Assembly (NCBI GenBank): GCA_900315505.1
Contig: OMZG01000001.1
Location: 124,001-188,000 of the forward strand
DNA from: an uncultured Lachnospiraceae bacterium
GTDB taxonomy: Bacteria > Bacillota > Clostridia > Lachnospirales > Lachnospiraceae
DNA length: 64,000 bases
Direction: 5' to 3'
A program made the translations under genes and the position numbers. Position 1 is the first letter of the stretch. The number at the start of each line of letters is the position of its first letter. Shown one piece after another: positions 44,908 to 54,054 of this stretch. The notes under the pieces are model-generated. The model saw only the letters and a list, made by a program, of their open reading frames with translations, did no database searches and had not been told where the DNA came from.

Positions 44908-44930
44908 GAGTTACGAGTTGTGAGTTGAAG
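44906..44930. repeat. AGTT-family repeat, copy 2, left arm
   Basis: Reads GAGTTACGAGTTGTGAGTT. Its inverted partner is at 45067-45098, so the two arms bracket the CIRCE element and the htpG promoter. Confidence 0.5.
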
Positions 44931-44953
44931 CAGATCAGAATATTTATACAGAA

Positions 44954-44978
44954 TAGCACTCTTTGTACGAGAGTGCTA
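44954..44978. promoter_or_regulatory. CIRCE (HrcA operator), also terminator-like
   Basis: TAGCACTC, nine bases (TTTGTACGA), GAGTGCTA. Against the CIRCE consensus TTAGCACTC-N9-GAGTGCTAA only the outermost base of each arm differs, and the two changes are complementary. It is nine bases before the htpG -35. The T-run right after it (44979-44985) means the same hairpin can end the exporter transcript. Confidence 0.82.
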
Positions 44979-44986
44979 TTTTTTTC

Positions 44987-45015
44987 TTGACATTCACTTC
45001 TTATAAGACTAGAAT
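44987..45015 (+). promoter_or_regulatory. Promoter of htpG
   Basis: TTGACA at 44987-44992, 17 bases, TAGAAT at 45010-45015. Transcription would start near 45022. Confidence 0.82.
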
Positions 45016-45020
45016 ATAGA

Positions 45021-45047
45021 TTAGCAATCGACCACACTATTGGCTAA
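45021..45047. promoter_or_regulatory. Degenerate second CIRCE-like site at the htpG start point
   Basis: TTAGCAATC, nine bases, ATTGGCTAA: 27 bp in total as in CIRCE. The left arm differs from the consensus at one position; the right arm keeps only GCTAA. It covers the expected +1. Confidence 0.35.
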
Positions 45048-45066
45048 CAAAGCTGCGAGCTATGCC

Positions 45067-45098
45067 GGTTAACTCATAACTCACAACTAATAACTAAC
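45067..45098. repeat. AGTT-family repeat, copy 2, right arm
   Basis: Reads TTAACTCATAACTCACAACT followed by AATAACT, the reverse complement of the left arm type at 44906-44930. It lies in the htpG leader just before the ribosome binding site. Confidence 0.5.
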
Positions 45099-45118
45099 AT
45101 CAAAGGAGTGATAATAAC

Positions 45119-47194
45119 ATGGCAGAAAAAAACGGCAGCCTTTCGATCACAAGCGAGAATATTTTTCCTGTGATCAAGAAATGGCTATATTCAGATCACG
45201 ACATTTTTTACAGAGAGCTTGTAAGTAATGCCTGCGACGCAATTACGAAGCTCGAGAAGCTTGGAATGATGGGAGATTACGAGCTTCCTGCAGACTATAA
45301 AGGAAAGGTATCGGTTGAGGTCGATCCTGAGAAGAAGACAATAAAGATCACAGATAATGGTATCGGAATGACCGGGGATGAGGTCGACAAATACATCAAT
45401 CAGATCGCATTCTCAGGCGCTACGGATTTCCTGGAAAAGTATAAGGACAAGGGCAGCGATGACCAGATCATAGGTCACTTCGGACTCGGCTTCTATTCAG
45501 CATTCATGGTAGCTGATCTCGTATATATCGATACGCTGAGCTATCAGGATGGTGCAACTCCGGTACATTGGGAGTGCGACGGCGGCACAGATTATACGAT
45601 GCGTGACGGCAATAAGTCTGAGATCGGAACCACAATCACACTGTTCCTGAATGATGACTGTCTTGAATTTGCGAATGAGTACAAGGCTCGTGAGGTTCTC
45701 GACAAGTACTGCTCATTCATGCCGACGGAGATCTATCTCACGAAGGCCAATGCCCAGACAGAGTATGAAGAGATCGACCCTTCAGACAAGAAGGATACAG
45801 ATACAGTAGTAGAGGAGATACATCAGGAGGCCGAGTACGAGGACAAGAAGAAGGATGACGGAACTACAGAGAAGGTTCTCAAGACTCCTGCAAAGGACAA
45901 GCTCAAGATCATAAAGAGACCTGTTCCGATCAACGATATCCATCCGCTCTGGACGAAGAATCCGTCAGACTGCACGGATGAAGAGTACAAGGACTTCTAT
46001 CACAAGGTATTCATGGATTACCGTGATCCTCTGTTCTGGGTGCATCTGAATATGGACTATCCGTTCAACCTCAAGGGAATCATTTACTTCCCGAAGATCA
46101 ATTCAGAGTACGATTCGATCGAGGGTACTATCAAGCTGTATAATAACCAGGTATTCGTAGCTGATAATATCAAGGAGGTCATTCCTGAGTATTTCATGCT
46201 CTTAAAGGGCGTCATCGACTGCCCGGATCTGCCGCTTAATGTATCAAGGTCCGCACTTCAGAACGATGGCTTCGTTGCGAAGATCAGAGACTACATTTCG
46301 AAGAAGCTTGCTGACAAGCTGATCGGCATGGAAAAGACCGAGAAGGAGACCTACGAGAAGTACTGGGATGATATCAGCCCGTTCATCAAGTACGGATGTC
46401 TTAAGGATGAGAAGTTCTGTGACAAGATGAACGACTATATCCTCTTTAAGGATATCAATGACAAGTATGTGACTCTTCCTGAGCTTCTTGAAAAAGATGC
46501 TGCTTCCCACAAGTCGGAGGATGAGAGCGAAGAGAAGAAGAATGATGCTGAAAAGAAGGAAGAAAAGTCAGATGAGCCGATAAAGGATGAGGATAAGACA
46601 CCTGTCTACTATGTGACGGATCCTAAGCAGCAGGGTCAGTACATAGATATGTTCAAGGCCAATGATATGGATGCCGTGATCCTTGACAGGACTATCGATA
46701 CCTCATTTATCACTCAGCTCGAGCACAGGAACCAGCACTACAAATTCCTGCGTATTGATGCCGATGTGACCAAGGCTCTCTCAGAGGAGACTGATCCGAA
46801 GGAGCTTGAGGAGGACCAGAAGACTCTTGAAGAAATATTCAAGAATGAGCTCAAGAAGGATGATCTGGCTATCAAGGTCGAAAAGCTAAAAGCAGATGAC
46901 ATTGCAGCCGTCATTGGCCGTGATGAGAACATGCGCCGTATGAACGACATGATGAAGATGTACAACATGAATGGTCAGGCCGACGAGGATTTCTCAGGTC
47001 CGGAGACATTAGTCCTCAATGCAAATCATCCGCTCGTTAAGTACCTGGTAGGCAATAAGGATTCAGAGAACGCAGGCCTTATAGCCCATCAGCTCTATGA
47101 CCTGGCAGAGCTATCTAACCAGCCTCTTGCCCCGGCAGAGATGTCAGAGTTTGTCAGGAGATCCAATAAGATTATGGAGATCCTTACGAAATAA
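45119..47194 (+). CDS. htpG: Hsp90-family chaperone HtpG
   Basis: 691 residues. N-terminal GHKL ATPase: ELVSNACDAITKL near 26-38, DNGIGMT near 80-86, GHFGLGFYSAFM near 118-129. Middle domain with NVSRSALQND near 379. Around residues 463-500 there is a very acidic and lysine-rich insertion (KSEDESEEKKNDAEKKEEK) not present in E. coli HtpG and resembling the charged linkers of eukaryotic Hsp90 in composition, though at another place. ATG after AAAGGAG. Regulation by HrcA is suggested by the CIRCE site. Confidence 0.96.
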   Translation: MAEKNGSLSITSENIFPVIKKWLYSDHDIFYRELVSNACDAITKLEKLGMMGDYELPADYKGKVSVEVDPEKKTIKITDNGIGMTGDEVDKYINQIAFSGATDFLEKYKDKGSDDQIIGHFGLGFYSAFMVADLVYIDTLSYQDGATPVHWECDGGTDYTMRDGNKSEIGTTITLFLNDDCLEFANEYKAREVLDKYCSFMPTEIYLTKANAQTEYEEIDPSDKKDTDTVVEEIHQEAEYEDKKKDDGTTEKVLKTPAKDKLKIIKRPVPINDIHPLWTKNPSDCTDEEYKDFYHKVFMDYRDPLFWVHLNMDYPFNLKGIIYFPKINSEYDSIEGTIKLYNNQVFVADNIKEVIPEYFMLLKGVIDCPDLPLNVSRSALQNDGFVAKIRDYISKKLADKLIGMEKTEKETYEKYWDDISPFIKYGCLKDEKFCDKMNDYILFKDINDKYVTLPELLEKDAASHKSEDESEEKKNDAEKKEEKSDEPIKDEDKTPVYYVTDPKQQGQYIDMFKANDMDAVILDRTIDTSFITQLEHRNQHYKFLRIDADVTKALSEETDPKELEEDQKTLEEIFKNELKKDDLAIKVEKLKADDIAAVIGRDENMRRMNDMMKMYNMNGQADEDFSGPETLVLNANHPLVKYLVGNKDSENAGLIAHQLYDLAELSNQPLAPAEMSEFVRRSNKIMEILTK

Positions 47195-47197
47195 CGT

Positions 47198-47234
47198 ACA
47201 TGCACCACCTGTACCAGGTACAGGTGGTGCATGT
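47198..47234. terminator. Hairpin between convergent htpG and yitT-type gene
   Basis: A perfect 17-bp stem (ACATGCACCACCTGTAC with its complement) around a three-base loop. It has no T-run, so it may be a 3'-end stabilising or processing structure shared by both transcripts instead of a classical terminator. Confidence 0.55.
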
Positions 47235-47238
47235 TAGC

Positions 47239-48102
47239 TTAGTCATGTGGTCTCAGGTAGAATTTGCCGATGACCTTTTCAGTGCGGATTACGTTGCAGA
47301 ATGCATCGGGATCCGCCTTTTTTATGGAACGGATGACACGATCCTGCTCGGAGCCGGCAATGACTGAGTAGACGATCTTGCGTTCGTTCTTCTCGTGGGA
47401 GCCGATGCCGTCAACGATGGTGCCGCCGTGGTCTGTCTCAGCGTATATCATTTCACATATCTTATCAGGGATTTTAGTTATGATAAGAAGCGTCACCTGC
47501 TGGTAGTTGCGGTACATCAGATGCTCGACTTCGGTAGTAGCAAACTGGAAGATGATAGAATACAGTGCCTTGTCCCAGCCGAAGAGGAGACCGGCGATAA
47601 GCAGTATTACGACATTGATACCAAGGATCACATTGAAGGAATCGGAGCCGGTCTTCTGTGACAGATAGATGGAGATGAAATCCGTCCCGCCAGTAGTCGT
47701 ATCAGCTCTGAGTGCAATAGAGATTGCCACGCCATTTATAATGCCGCCGAAAACACTTATCAGAAGTGTGTCATAGGTGATAGTGAACTGCGGAAGTACA
47801 TCAGTAAGCACCGATGACAGGGCGATCACGAGAAGCGAAGTGCCGGTGAATTTTTTCCCTATGTACTTAAAACCTATGAATACCGGGATCGCATTGATAG
47901 CGAGGTTCAGCGGCGTATAAGGGATGCTCACCTTCGCATACTTGAGAAAAGATCTCTGCAGCAGAAGAGTGAGCCCCTGCGCACCGCCAGGGAACAGACC
48001 ACCGGCGGAGACGAAGGTATTGATATTTATCGCGAGTATCAGAGACGCCGCAACTATTGCAATCAGCTGTTTTATGTTTTTTGAAATAGCCTTTTTCTTC
48101 AT
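47239..48102 (-). CDS. YitT-family membrane protein
   Basis: 287 residues. Five or six hydrophobic segments (about 10-195; GGLFPGGAQGLTLLLQR near 32-48 is the family's GG-rich loop, ALRADTTTGGTDFISIYLSQK near 131-151) and a C-terminal DUF2179 domain (about 210-285, ETDHGGTIVDGIGSH and ending KFYLRPHD). Function of the family is not known; a transport role is often assumed. There is no ribosome binding site: the -10 lies six bases before the ATG, so the mRNA may be leaderless. Confidence 0.9.
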   Translation of the reverse strand: MKKKAISKNIKQLIAIVAASLILAININTFVSAGGLFPGGAQGLTLLLQRSFLKYAKVSIPYTPLNLAINAIPVFIGFKYIGKKFTGTSLLVIALSSVLTDVLPQFTITYDTLLISVFGGIINGVAISIALRADTTTGGTDFISIYLSQKTGSDSFNVILGINVVILLIAGLLFGWDKALYSIIFQFATTEVEHLMYRNYQQVTLLIITKIPDKICEMIYAETDHGGTIVDGIGSHEKNERKIVYSVIAGSEQDRVIRSIKKADPDAFCNVIRTEKVIGKFYLRPHD

Positions 48103-48108
48103 GTGAGC

Positions 48109-48137
48109 ATTTTAACCTATTTATGGAGTTGTTACAA
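48109..48137 (-). promoter_or_regulatory. Promoter of the YitT gene (leaderless type)
   Basis: On the minus strand TTGTAA (48132-48137), 17 bases, TAAAAT (48109-48114), then six bases to the ATG. The expected start point coincides with the start codon. Confidence 0.55.
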
Positions 48138-48142
48138 ATTAC

Positions 48143-48154
48143 ATTGCGCGCAAT
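48143..48154. promoter_or_regulatory. 12-bp palindrome between divergent promoters
   Basis: ATTGCGCGCAAT, perfect, five bases upstream of the YitT -35 and about 30 bases upstream of the activase -35. Possible operator; no family assigned. Confidence 0.3.
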
Positions 48155-48183
48155 CTAAAACAACACTTTGTGCCTTTTGTAGG

Positions 48184-48212
48184 TTGATTAGAAAACGCAA
48201 CATACTTATAAT
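48184..48212 (+). promoter_or_regulatory. Promoter of the activase gene
   Basis: TTGATT at 48184-48189, 17 bases, TATAAT at 48207-48212. The leader of about 140 bases contains the structured element at 48241-48332. Confidence 0.7.
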
Positions 48213-48240
48213 GTTCTAACGAAAGAGATTTGAATGAGGG

Positions 48241-48332
48241 CGGGTGACATATGAACTGCGAAAGACCTTATGCACCGTTGCGTCTAAACATTAGCGAGAG
48301 CGCGTCCTGAGCAACTCATGTGTCATACACCC
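48241..48332 (+). repeat. Structured leader element, copy A
   Basis: Closed by GGGTGACATATGA (48242-48254) pairing with TCATGTGTCA...ACCC (48316-48332). It shares a 24-base block (TGCGTCTAAACATTAGCGAG and AGCG, 48279-48302) and GAGCAACTCA with the element before glnS at 55045-55183, with one mismatch in the block. It lies in the 5' leader, 13 bases before the ribosome binding site. Confidence 0.55.
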
Positions 48333-48356
48333 TATTTTATATAGAAAGGTATAAAT

Positions 48357-51300
48357 ATGTCAGAGAAACCATATACACTTGGAATTGATATCGGCTCAAC
48401 GACCGTCAAGGTGGCGCTGCTAAGCCCAGAGGACGAGCTGTTATTTTCTGACTACAGACGTCATTTTGCAAATATCAGAGAGACACTTTACGGACTGGTG
48501 ACCGATGCGATAAAGACAGCCGGTGACCATCAGGTGGCTCCGGTCATCACAGGTTCCGGCGGACTCACACTCGCAAAGCATTTGGGAATCCCGTTCTGTC
48601 AGGAGGTAGTCGCAGTAGCAACAGCACTGACGCACTACGCACCGCAGACAGATGTCGCCATAGAGCTCGGCGGCGAGGACGCGAAGATCATCTACTTCGA
48701 GAATGGAAACGTAGAGGAGCGAATGAACGGAGTCTGTGCCGGAGGTACAGGTTCATTTATCGACCAGATGGCATCACTGATACAGACAGATGCATCAGGC
48801 CTTAATGAGTATGCGAAAAATTATCAGTCTATATATCCTATAGCTGCCCGCTGTGGCGTATTCGCAAAGACAGATATCCAGCCGCTGATAAATGAAGGCG
48901 CTACGAGAGAAGACTTAGCAGCATCTATTTTTCAGGCGGTAGTAAACCAGACCATCTCAGGACTTGCCTGTGGTAAACCGATCAGAGGGCACGTGGCTTT
49001 CCTTGGAGGTCCGCTGCATTTCTTAGACCAGCTGAGACAGAGATTCATAGAGACTCTTAAGCTCGATGATGAGCACACGATAGTTCCGGATAATTCACAT
49101 CTGTTTGCAGCCATCGGCTCAGCCCTTAATTATAAGGAAGAGACCCAGATGTCACTTTCTTCTATAGAGGAAAAATTATCGAAGCCTCTTAAAATGGAAT
49201 TCGAAGTCGCACGTATGGAGCCGCTTTTCAAGGATCAGGCAGAGTACGACGAATTTTTAAAGAAGCATGGCAATAACCATGTCGAGACAGCTGATATCTC
49301 AAAGGCGAAGGGAGATGTCTTCCTCGGGATCGATGCCGGTTCGACGACTACGAAGGTAGCCCTTATCGATGATGATGGCCGTCTTCTGTATTCCTTCTAT
49401 GATAATAACAATGGTTCGCCGCTAAAGACAGCTATCCGTGCTATGGGCGAGATCAAAAAGCAGCTTCCTCCGGAGGCTCATATCGTTCATTCCTGCTCCA
49501 CAGGATATGGTGAGGCACTCCTGAAGTCGGCATTCAAGCTCGATGACGGAGAGGTAGAGACTGTAGCTCATTACTATGCAGCAGCCTTCTTCGATCCGGA
49601 TGTGGACTGTATCCTCGATATCGGCGGACAGGACATGAAGTGTATCCGCATCAAGGATCACACGATTGATTCGGTACAGCTGAATGAGGCCTGCTCATCA
49701 GGCTGCGGTTCGTTCATTGAGACGTTCGCGAAGTCACTTAATTACAATGTAATAGATTTCGCAAAGGAAGCCCTTTTTGCAAAGCATCCTATAGACTTAG
49801 GAACCCGCTGCACCGTGTTCATGAATTCAAAGGTAAAGCAGGCCCAGAAGGAAGGCGCATCTGTAGCTGATATCTCAGCAGGACTTGCATATTCAGTAAT
49901 CAAGAATGCACTGTTCAAGGTAATCAAGCTCTCTGACCCGAAGCAGCTCGGAAATAATGTCGTGGTACAGGGTGGAACATTCTACAATGACGCAGTACTC
50001 CGTGCATTTGAGAAGATCGGCGGACTCCATGTGACCCGTCCTGATATAGCAGGAATCATGGGAGCTTTCGGCTCAGCACTTATTGCCCGTGAGAGATACG
50101 AGGATGAGAAGAGCACGACGATGCTTCCTATAGATGAGATCCTGAAGCTTACCTACACCACGGACATGACACACTGTCAGAGATGCACGAACAAGTGCAT
50201 GCTGACGATAAATAAATTCTCGGACGGCCGCCGTTTCATCACAGGAAACCGTTGTGAGAGAGGCCTTGGAAAGCCGAAGAACCCGGACAATATCCCTAAC
50301 CTCTATGACTACAAGTACAAGAGAGTTTTCGGATATGAGCCACTTCCGCCAGAGGAGGCAAAGCGCGGAGTCATCGGAATTCCAAGAGTCCTCAATATGT
50401 ATGAGAATTATCCGTTCTGGGCAACTTTCTTTAAAGAACTTGGTTTCTCAGTAGTTCTGTCACCTGATTCTTCAAGAAAAATATATGAGCTTGGAATCGA
50501 GTCGATCCCGTCAGAGTCAGAGTGCTATCCTGCAAAGCTTTCTCACGGTCATGTACAGTGGCTCATCAATAACGGGATCAAGACTATTTTCTACCCATGC
50601 GTTCCGTATGAGAGAAATGAGTTCCCGGATTCGAACAACCATTACAACTGTCCTATAGTGACGTCGTATGCCGAGAATATCAAGAACAATGTCGAGGACA
50701 TCACAGATGGCAGGGTCAGATTCCTGGACCCGTTCATGGCATTTACGAATGAGCAGGTGCTTGCTGATCAGCTCGTAAAGGTGTTCAAGAAGGAATTCGA
50801 CATTGATGAGAATGAAGTAAGAGATGCCGCTCACAAGGCCTGGTTCGAGCTCGACCGCACAAGAAAGGATATCGAGCACAAGGGCGAAGAGACAATTGAG
50901 TACCTGAAGAAGACAGGCCGTCATGGAATCGTACTCTGTGGAAGACCGTACCATGTAGATCCTGAGATCAATCATGGAATCCCTGACCTCATCACAAGCT
51001 ACGGAATGGCAGTACTCACAGAGGATTCAGTTTCTCACCTTGGAAAGCTTGAGAGACCGCTCATCGTCATGGATCAGTGGACCTACCACACGAGAATGTA
51101 CTCAGCCGCAAACTTCGTAAAGAAGACAGATTACCTCGATGTGATCCAGCTGAACTCATTCGGCTGCGGACTCGATGCCGTGACCACGGACTGCGTATCA
51201 GACATCCTGACAAATAGTGGAAAAGTATACACCTGCCTCAAAATCGATGAGGTAAATAACCTCGGAGCAGCCCGTATCCGTGTACGTTCACTTCTTGCCG

Positions 51301-52640
51301 CAATCCGCGTAAGAGAGAGGAATGCAAAGAAGGCAGAAGCTGAGAAGAGAAAGGTAGTTCCGTCAGAATACCATCGTAAGATTTTTACGAAGGAGATGAA
51401 GAAGAACTACACGATCCTTGCTCCGCAGATGTCACCGATCCATTTCGATATAATAGCACCGGCAATGTCGAGTGCAGGCTTTACAGTCGTAGTGCCTGAC
51501 GTACCGGCCAAGGACTGTGTCGACAATGGACTCAGATTTGTAAATAATGATGCATGCTATCCGTCACTTCTGGTAGTTGGGCAGTTCATTGCAGCACTGA
51601 ATTCAGGAAAATATGACCTGAAGCGCACAGCACTACTGATAACCCAGACTGGTGGCGGCTGTCGTGCATCGAACTATATCAGCTTCATAAGACGTGCCCT
51701 CGGGAAGGCAGGATATGGAGATATCCCTGTTATTTCACTGAATGTCGTAGGACTCGAGAAGAATCCGGGATTCAGGCTCGGACCGAAGGTCATACAGCAT
51801 GGTCTTTACGGACTCGAATTCGGTGATATTTTCCTCAAGTGTCTGTACCGCATGAGACCATACGAGAAGGTAAAGAGCTCAGCAAATGAGCTGTATGAGA
51901 GCTGGAAGAAGAAGGTCATCGACTTCCTTTCACAGCCAAAGATGCTCTCACACAGGACATTCAGGAAAATGTGCCGAGACATTATCCATGACTTCGACAA
52001 TCTGCCGACAACGGGTGAGAAGAAGCCAAGGGTCGGAATTGTAGGCGAGATCATGGTCAAGTACTCAGTAGTGGCCAATAACCATCTGGCAGACCTTCTC
52101 GAATCAGAGGGTGCAGAGCCTGTGGTACCTGATCTCACAGACTTCCTGCTGTACTGCTTCTACAATGAGAGATTCAAGCATGAGAATCTGGGCACTACGA
52201 AGAAGTCAATGGTCATTGCCAATCTAGGAATCAGGTTCTTCGAGTGGCTCAGAAAGCCGGCAAGAAAGGCATTTGAAGAGTCGAAGCATTTCACACCGCC
52301 TGCATATATCGAGGATACGGCAGAACGCGCGAAGTCAGTCGTTTCACTTGGTGACCAGACCGGTGAGGGCTGGTTCCTTACAGGCGAGATGCTCGAACTC
52401 ATTGACGAGGGTGTGAACAATGTAGTCTGCATCCAGCCATTCGGCTGCCTGCCGAACCACATCGTAGGAAAAGGCGTCATCAAGAAGATCCGTTCCTTAA
52501 ATCCTGGTGCCAATATCGCAGCCATCGACTACGATCCGGGTGCATCGGAGGTAAATCAGCTGAACCGTATCAAGCTGATGCTCTCAACTGCATTTAAGAA
52601 CCTGAAGAAAGAAGAAGACGCAGAAGTGAAAGCGTCATAA
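48357..52640 (+). CDS. 2-hydroxyacyl-CoA dehydratase activase-type ATPase, long multidomain form
   Basis: 1427 residues. Two BadF/BadG-type ATPase modules: about 5-255 ([24 protein letters not shown]) and about 323-580 ([37 protein letters not shown]); cysteines in both match the cluster-binding Cys of activators. A DUF2229-like part with [15 protein letters not shown] starts near 605, and the last 400 residues resemble the HgdB-type dehydratase subunit ([27 protein letters not shown]). Such proteins are widespread in Clostridia; the substrate is unknown and no dehydratase operon is nearby. A redox or radical role is inferred. Confidence 0.9.
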   Translation: MSEKPYTLGIDIGSTTVKVALLSPEDELLFSDYRRHFANIRETLYGLVTDAIKTAGDHQVAPVITGSGGLTLAKHLGIPFCQEVVAVATALTHYAPQTDVAIELGGEDAKIIYFENGNVEERMNGVCAGGTGSFIDQMASLIQTDASGLNEYAKNYQSIYPIAARCGVFAKTDIQPLINEGATREDLAASIFQAVVNQTISGLACGKPIRGHVAFLGGPLHFLDQLRQRFIETLKLDDEHTIVPDNSHLFAAIGSALNYKEETQMSLSSIEEKLSKPLKMEFEVARMEPLFKDQAEYDEFLKKHGNNHVETADISKAKGDVFLGIDAGSTTTKVALIDDDGRLLYSFYDNNNGSPLKTAIRAMGEIKKQLPPEAHIVHSCSTGYGEALLKSAFKLDDGEVETVAHYYAAAFFDPDVDCILDIGGQDMKCIRIKDHTIDSVQLNEACSSGCGSFIETFAKSLNYNVIDFAKEALFAKHPIDLGTRCTVFMNSKVKQAQKEGASVADISAGLAYSVIKNALFKVIKLSDPKQLGNNVVVQGGTFYNDAVLRAFEKIGGLHVTRPDIAGIMGAFGSALIARERYEDEKSTTMLPIDEILKLTYTTDMTHCQRCTNKCMLTINKFSDGRRFITGNRCERGLGKPKNPDNIPNLYDYKYKRVFGYEPLPPEEAKRGVIGIPRVLNMYENYPFWATFFKELGFSVVLSPDSSRKIYELGIESIPSESECYPAKLSHGHVQWLINNGIKTIFYPCVPYERNEFPDSNNHYNCPIVTSYAENIKNNVEDITDGRVRFLDPFMAFTNEQVLADQLVKVFKKEFDIDENEVRDAAHKAWFELDRTRKDIEHKGEETIEYLKKTGRHGIVLCGRPYHVDPEINHGIPDLITSYGMAVLTEDSVSHLGKLERPLIVMDQWTYHTRMYSAANFVKKTDYLDVIQLNSFGCGLDAVTTDCVSDILTNSGKVYTCLKIDEVNNLGAARIRVRSLLAAIRVRERNAKKAEAEKRKVVPSEYHRKIFTKEMKKNYTILAPQMSPIHFDIIAPAMSSAGFTVVVPDVPAKDCVDNGLRFVNNDACYPSLLVVGQFIAALNSGKYDLKRTALLITQTGGGCRASNYISFIRRALGKAGYGDIPVISLNVVGLEKNPGFRLGPKVIQHGLYGLEFGDIFLKCLYRMRPYEKVKSSANELYESWKKKVIDFLSQPKMLSHRTFRKMCRDIIHDFDNLPTTGEKKPRVGIVGEIMVKYSVVANNHLADLLESEGAEPVVPDLTDFLLYCFYNERFKHENLGTTKKSMVIANLGIRFFEWLRKPARKAFEESKHFTPPAYIEDTAERAKSVVSLGDQTGEGWFLTGEMLELIDEGVNNVVCIQPFGCLPNHIVGKGVIKKIRSLNPGANIAAIDYDPGASEVNQLNRIKLMLSTAFKNLKKEEDAEVKAS

Positions 52641-52783
52641 CAAAAGACAGAGAACTGATTCATAGTGTATAGTCATGGAAGACGTGCAGAAGGTCATTTC
52701 ACGGCTGACATGACAGCTATGAACAGGTCTCCGTTTTTGTTTACAGAATTTTAATATATACATATCACATATTTGCTCGTTTT

Positions 52784-52794
52784 TATGATAGAAT
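52784..52794 (+). promoter_or_regulatory. Extended -10 element, leaderless type, before the acyltransferase
   Basis: TATGATAGAAT, seven bases before the ATG at 52802, with no ribosome binding site between. The arrangement copies that of the SGNH gene (TATGGTAGAAT, seven bases to ATG). The rest of the 52641-52801 gap shows no gene. Confidence 0.5.
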
Positions 52795-52801
52795 AGATTT
52801 C

Positions 52802-53941
52802 ATGAAAACATATAAGAAAAACGGGAAAATTGAACTCTTACGCTTCGTCTTCTGCATCACGATCATTCTGTTCCATTGCAGCAGATCTTTCAGGTTCAGC
52901 CATCTCGATATCGGAGGGCTGGCAATACCAATGCTTAATAGGGGCTATTACGGAGTGGAGTTCTTCTTTGTGGTATCAGGATTTCTGATGGGCAGGTCCA
53001 TCCACAAGAGGAGGAAGAATCTGCGCCTCGGACTCGTGGAGCCGGTCGAGCTCGGCAGGACCACGGTCAGATATATGCTGAAGAAATATATAGGCATCTT
53101 TTCTTATCATATATTCCCGTTCATAGCGCTGATGGCGCTTAAGATCATAGTACAGGATGTCTATGACGGCGGAGCCAAGGATGTCATGCAGTACATCTTC
53201 AATGCGATACCCGAGTTTTTCTTCCTGCAGAAGTTCGGATTCACGAATACCAATGTCGATGTCATCGAATGGTATATATCGGCGATGTTTATCGCTATGC
53301 TGCTTCTCTATCCGATCATTTCGAAGTTCTATTATGTATATACGAGAGCCATAGGGCCACTTATCTCGCTGTGGATCCTCGGTGTGCTCCAGTACAATTA
53401 CGGTACATTCGCAGATCAGGACAGGTGGCTCGGATTCGGCTATGCATGCGTGTTCAGGGCAATAGCAGAGCTGTCGCTCGGAGCAAGTGCGTTCGAGCTT
53501 TCGAGAACACTGAGTCATAGATTTCTCAAGAGAAAGGATAACGTCATCCTGACAATAGTAGAAGTAGCTGGCTTCTGTCTTACCATCTTCTACTCACTGT
53601 CCTCATATACCTCGAAGTACGAGACCCATGTGCTCATGTTCATGACTCTTTCCATCGTGCTCACATTCTCAGGACAGACACTCGGAAGGGATGCTTTCCA
53701 GAACGGAGTAGTAATGTGGCTCGGGAAGATATCGATGCCTATGTATCTGTGCCAGCTTTTAGGAATCAATATAGTAAACGGATTCTTAGGATTTCTCCCG
53801 AAGTATTCAAAGACGGTACTTGCACTGGCATTCACGTTTATTTTTGCAATGATCACGATACCAATCGGCAACAGAATTAAGAAAGCAATAATTGACAAGC
53901 GAAACTCGACTAAATATAATGAAGTGAGTATGCTCAGATGA
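52802..53941 (+). CDS. Acyltransferase family 3 membrane protein
   Basis: 379 residues, about ten hydrophobic segments. The N-terminal Arg14 and His25 form the R-x10-H motif of the family (LLRFVFCITIILFHC); GVEFFFVVSGFLMG near 52-65 is the second signature. Members O-acylate surface polysaccharides or lipids from the cytoplasmic acyl donor. A glycan target is plausible because a glycan locus with an esterase is in the same window, but they are 30 kb apart. Confidence 0.88.
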   Translation: MKTYKKNGKIELLRFVFCITIILFHCSRSFRFSHLDIGGLAIPMLNRGYYGVEFFFVVSGFLMGRSIHKRRKNLRLGLVEPVELGRTTVRYMLKKYIGIFSYHIFPFIALMALKIIVQDVYDGGAKDVMQYIFNAIPEFFFLQKFGFTNTNVDVIEWYISAMFIAMLLLYPIISKFYYVYTRAIGPLISLWILGVLQYNYGTFADQDRWLGFGYACVFRAIAELSLGASAFELSRTLSHRFLKRKDNVILTIVEVAGFCLTIFYSLSSYTSKYETHVLMFMTLSIVLTFSGQTLGRDAFQNGVVMWLGKISMPMYLCQLLGINIVNGFLGFLPKYSKTVLALAFTFIFAMITIPIGNRIKKAIIDKRNSTKYNEVSMLR

Positions 53942-54020
53942 GTTTTAAGTTATGAGTTGTAAGTTCTGAGTTTCGAGTTAATAGTTATGCTCCTCAACTT
54001 AGAACTAATAACTTTGAACT
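53941..54020. repeat. AGTT-family inverted repeat, copy 3
   Basis: Left part has AGTTTTAAGTTATGAGTTGT and further AGTTCTGAGTTTCGAGTT words; right part CAACTTAGAACT, AATAACTTTGAACT is their inverse. Fills nearly the whole gap between the acyltransferase and the rhomboid-like gene. Confidence 0.6.
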
Positions 54021-54054
54021 ATAAATAAACTGCTTGGAATTCACAAAGGAAACT

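Noticed and set aside
52641-52801. Short open frames in the gap before the acyltransferase
   Set aside because: The longest (about 14 codons from 52709) has no ribosome binding site and no conservation can be judged.
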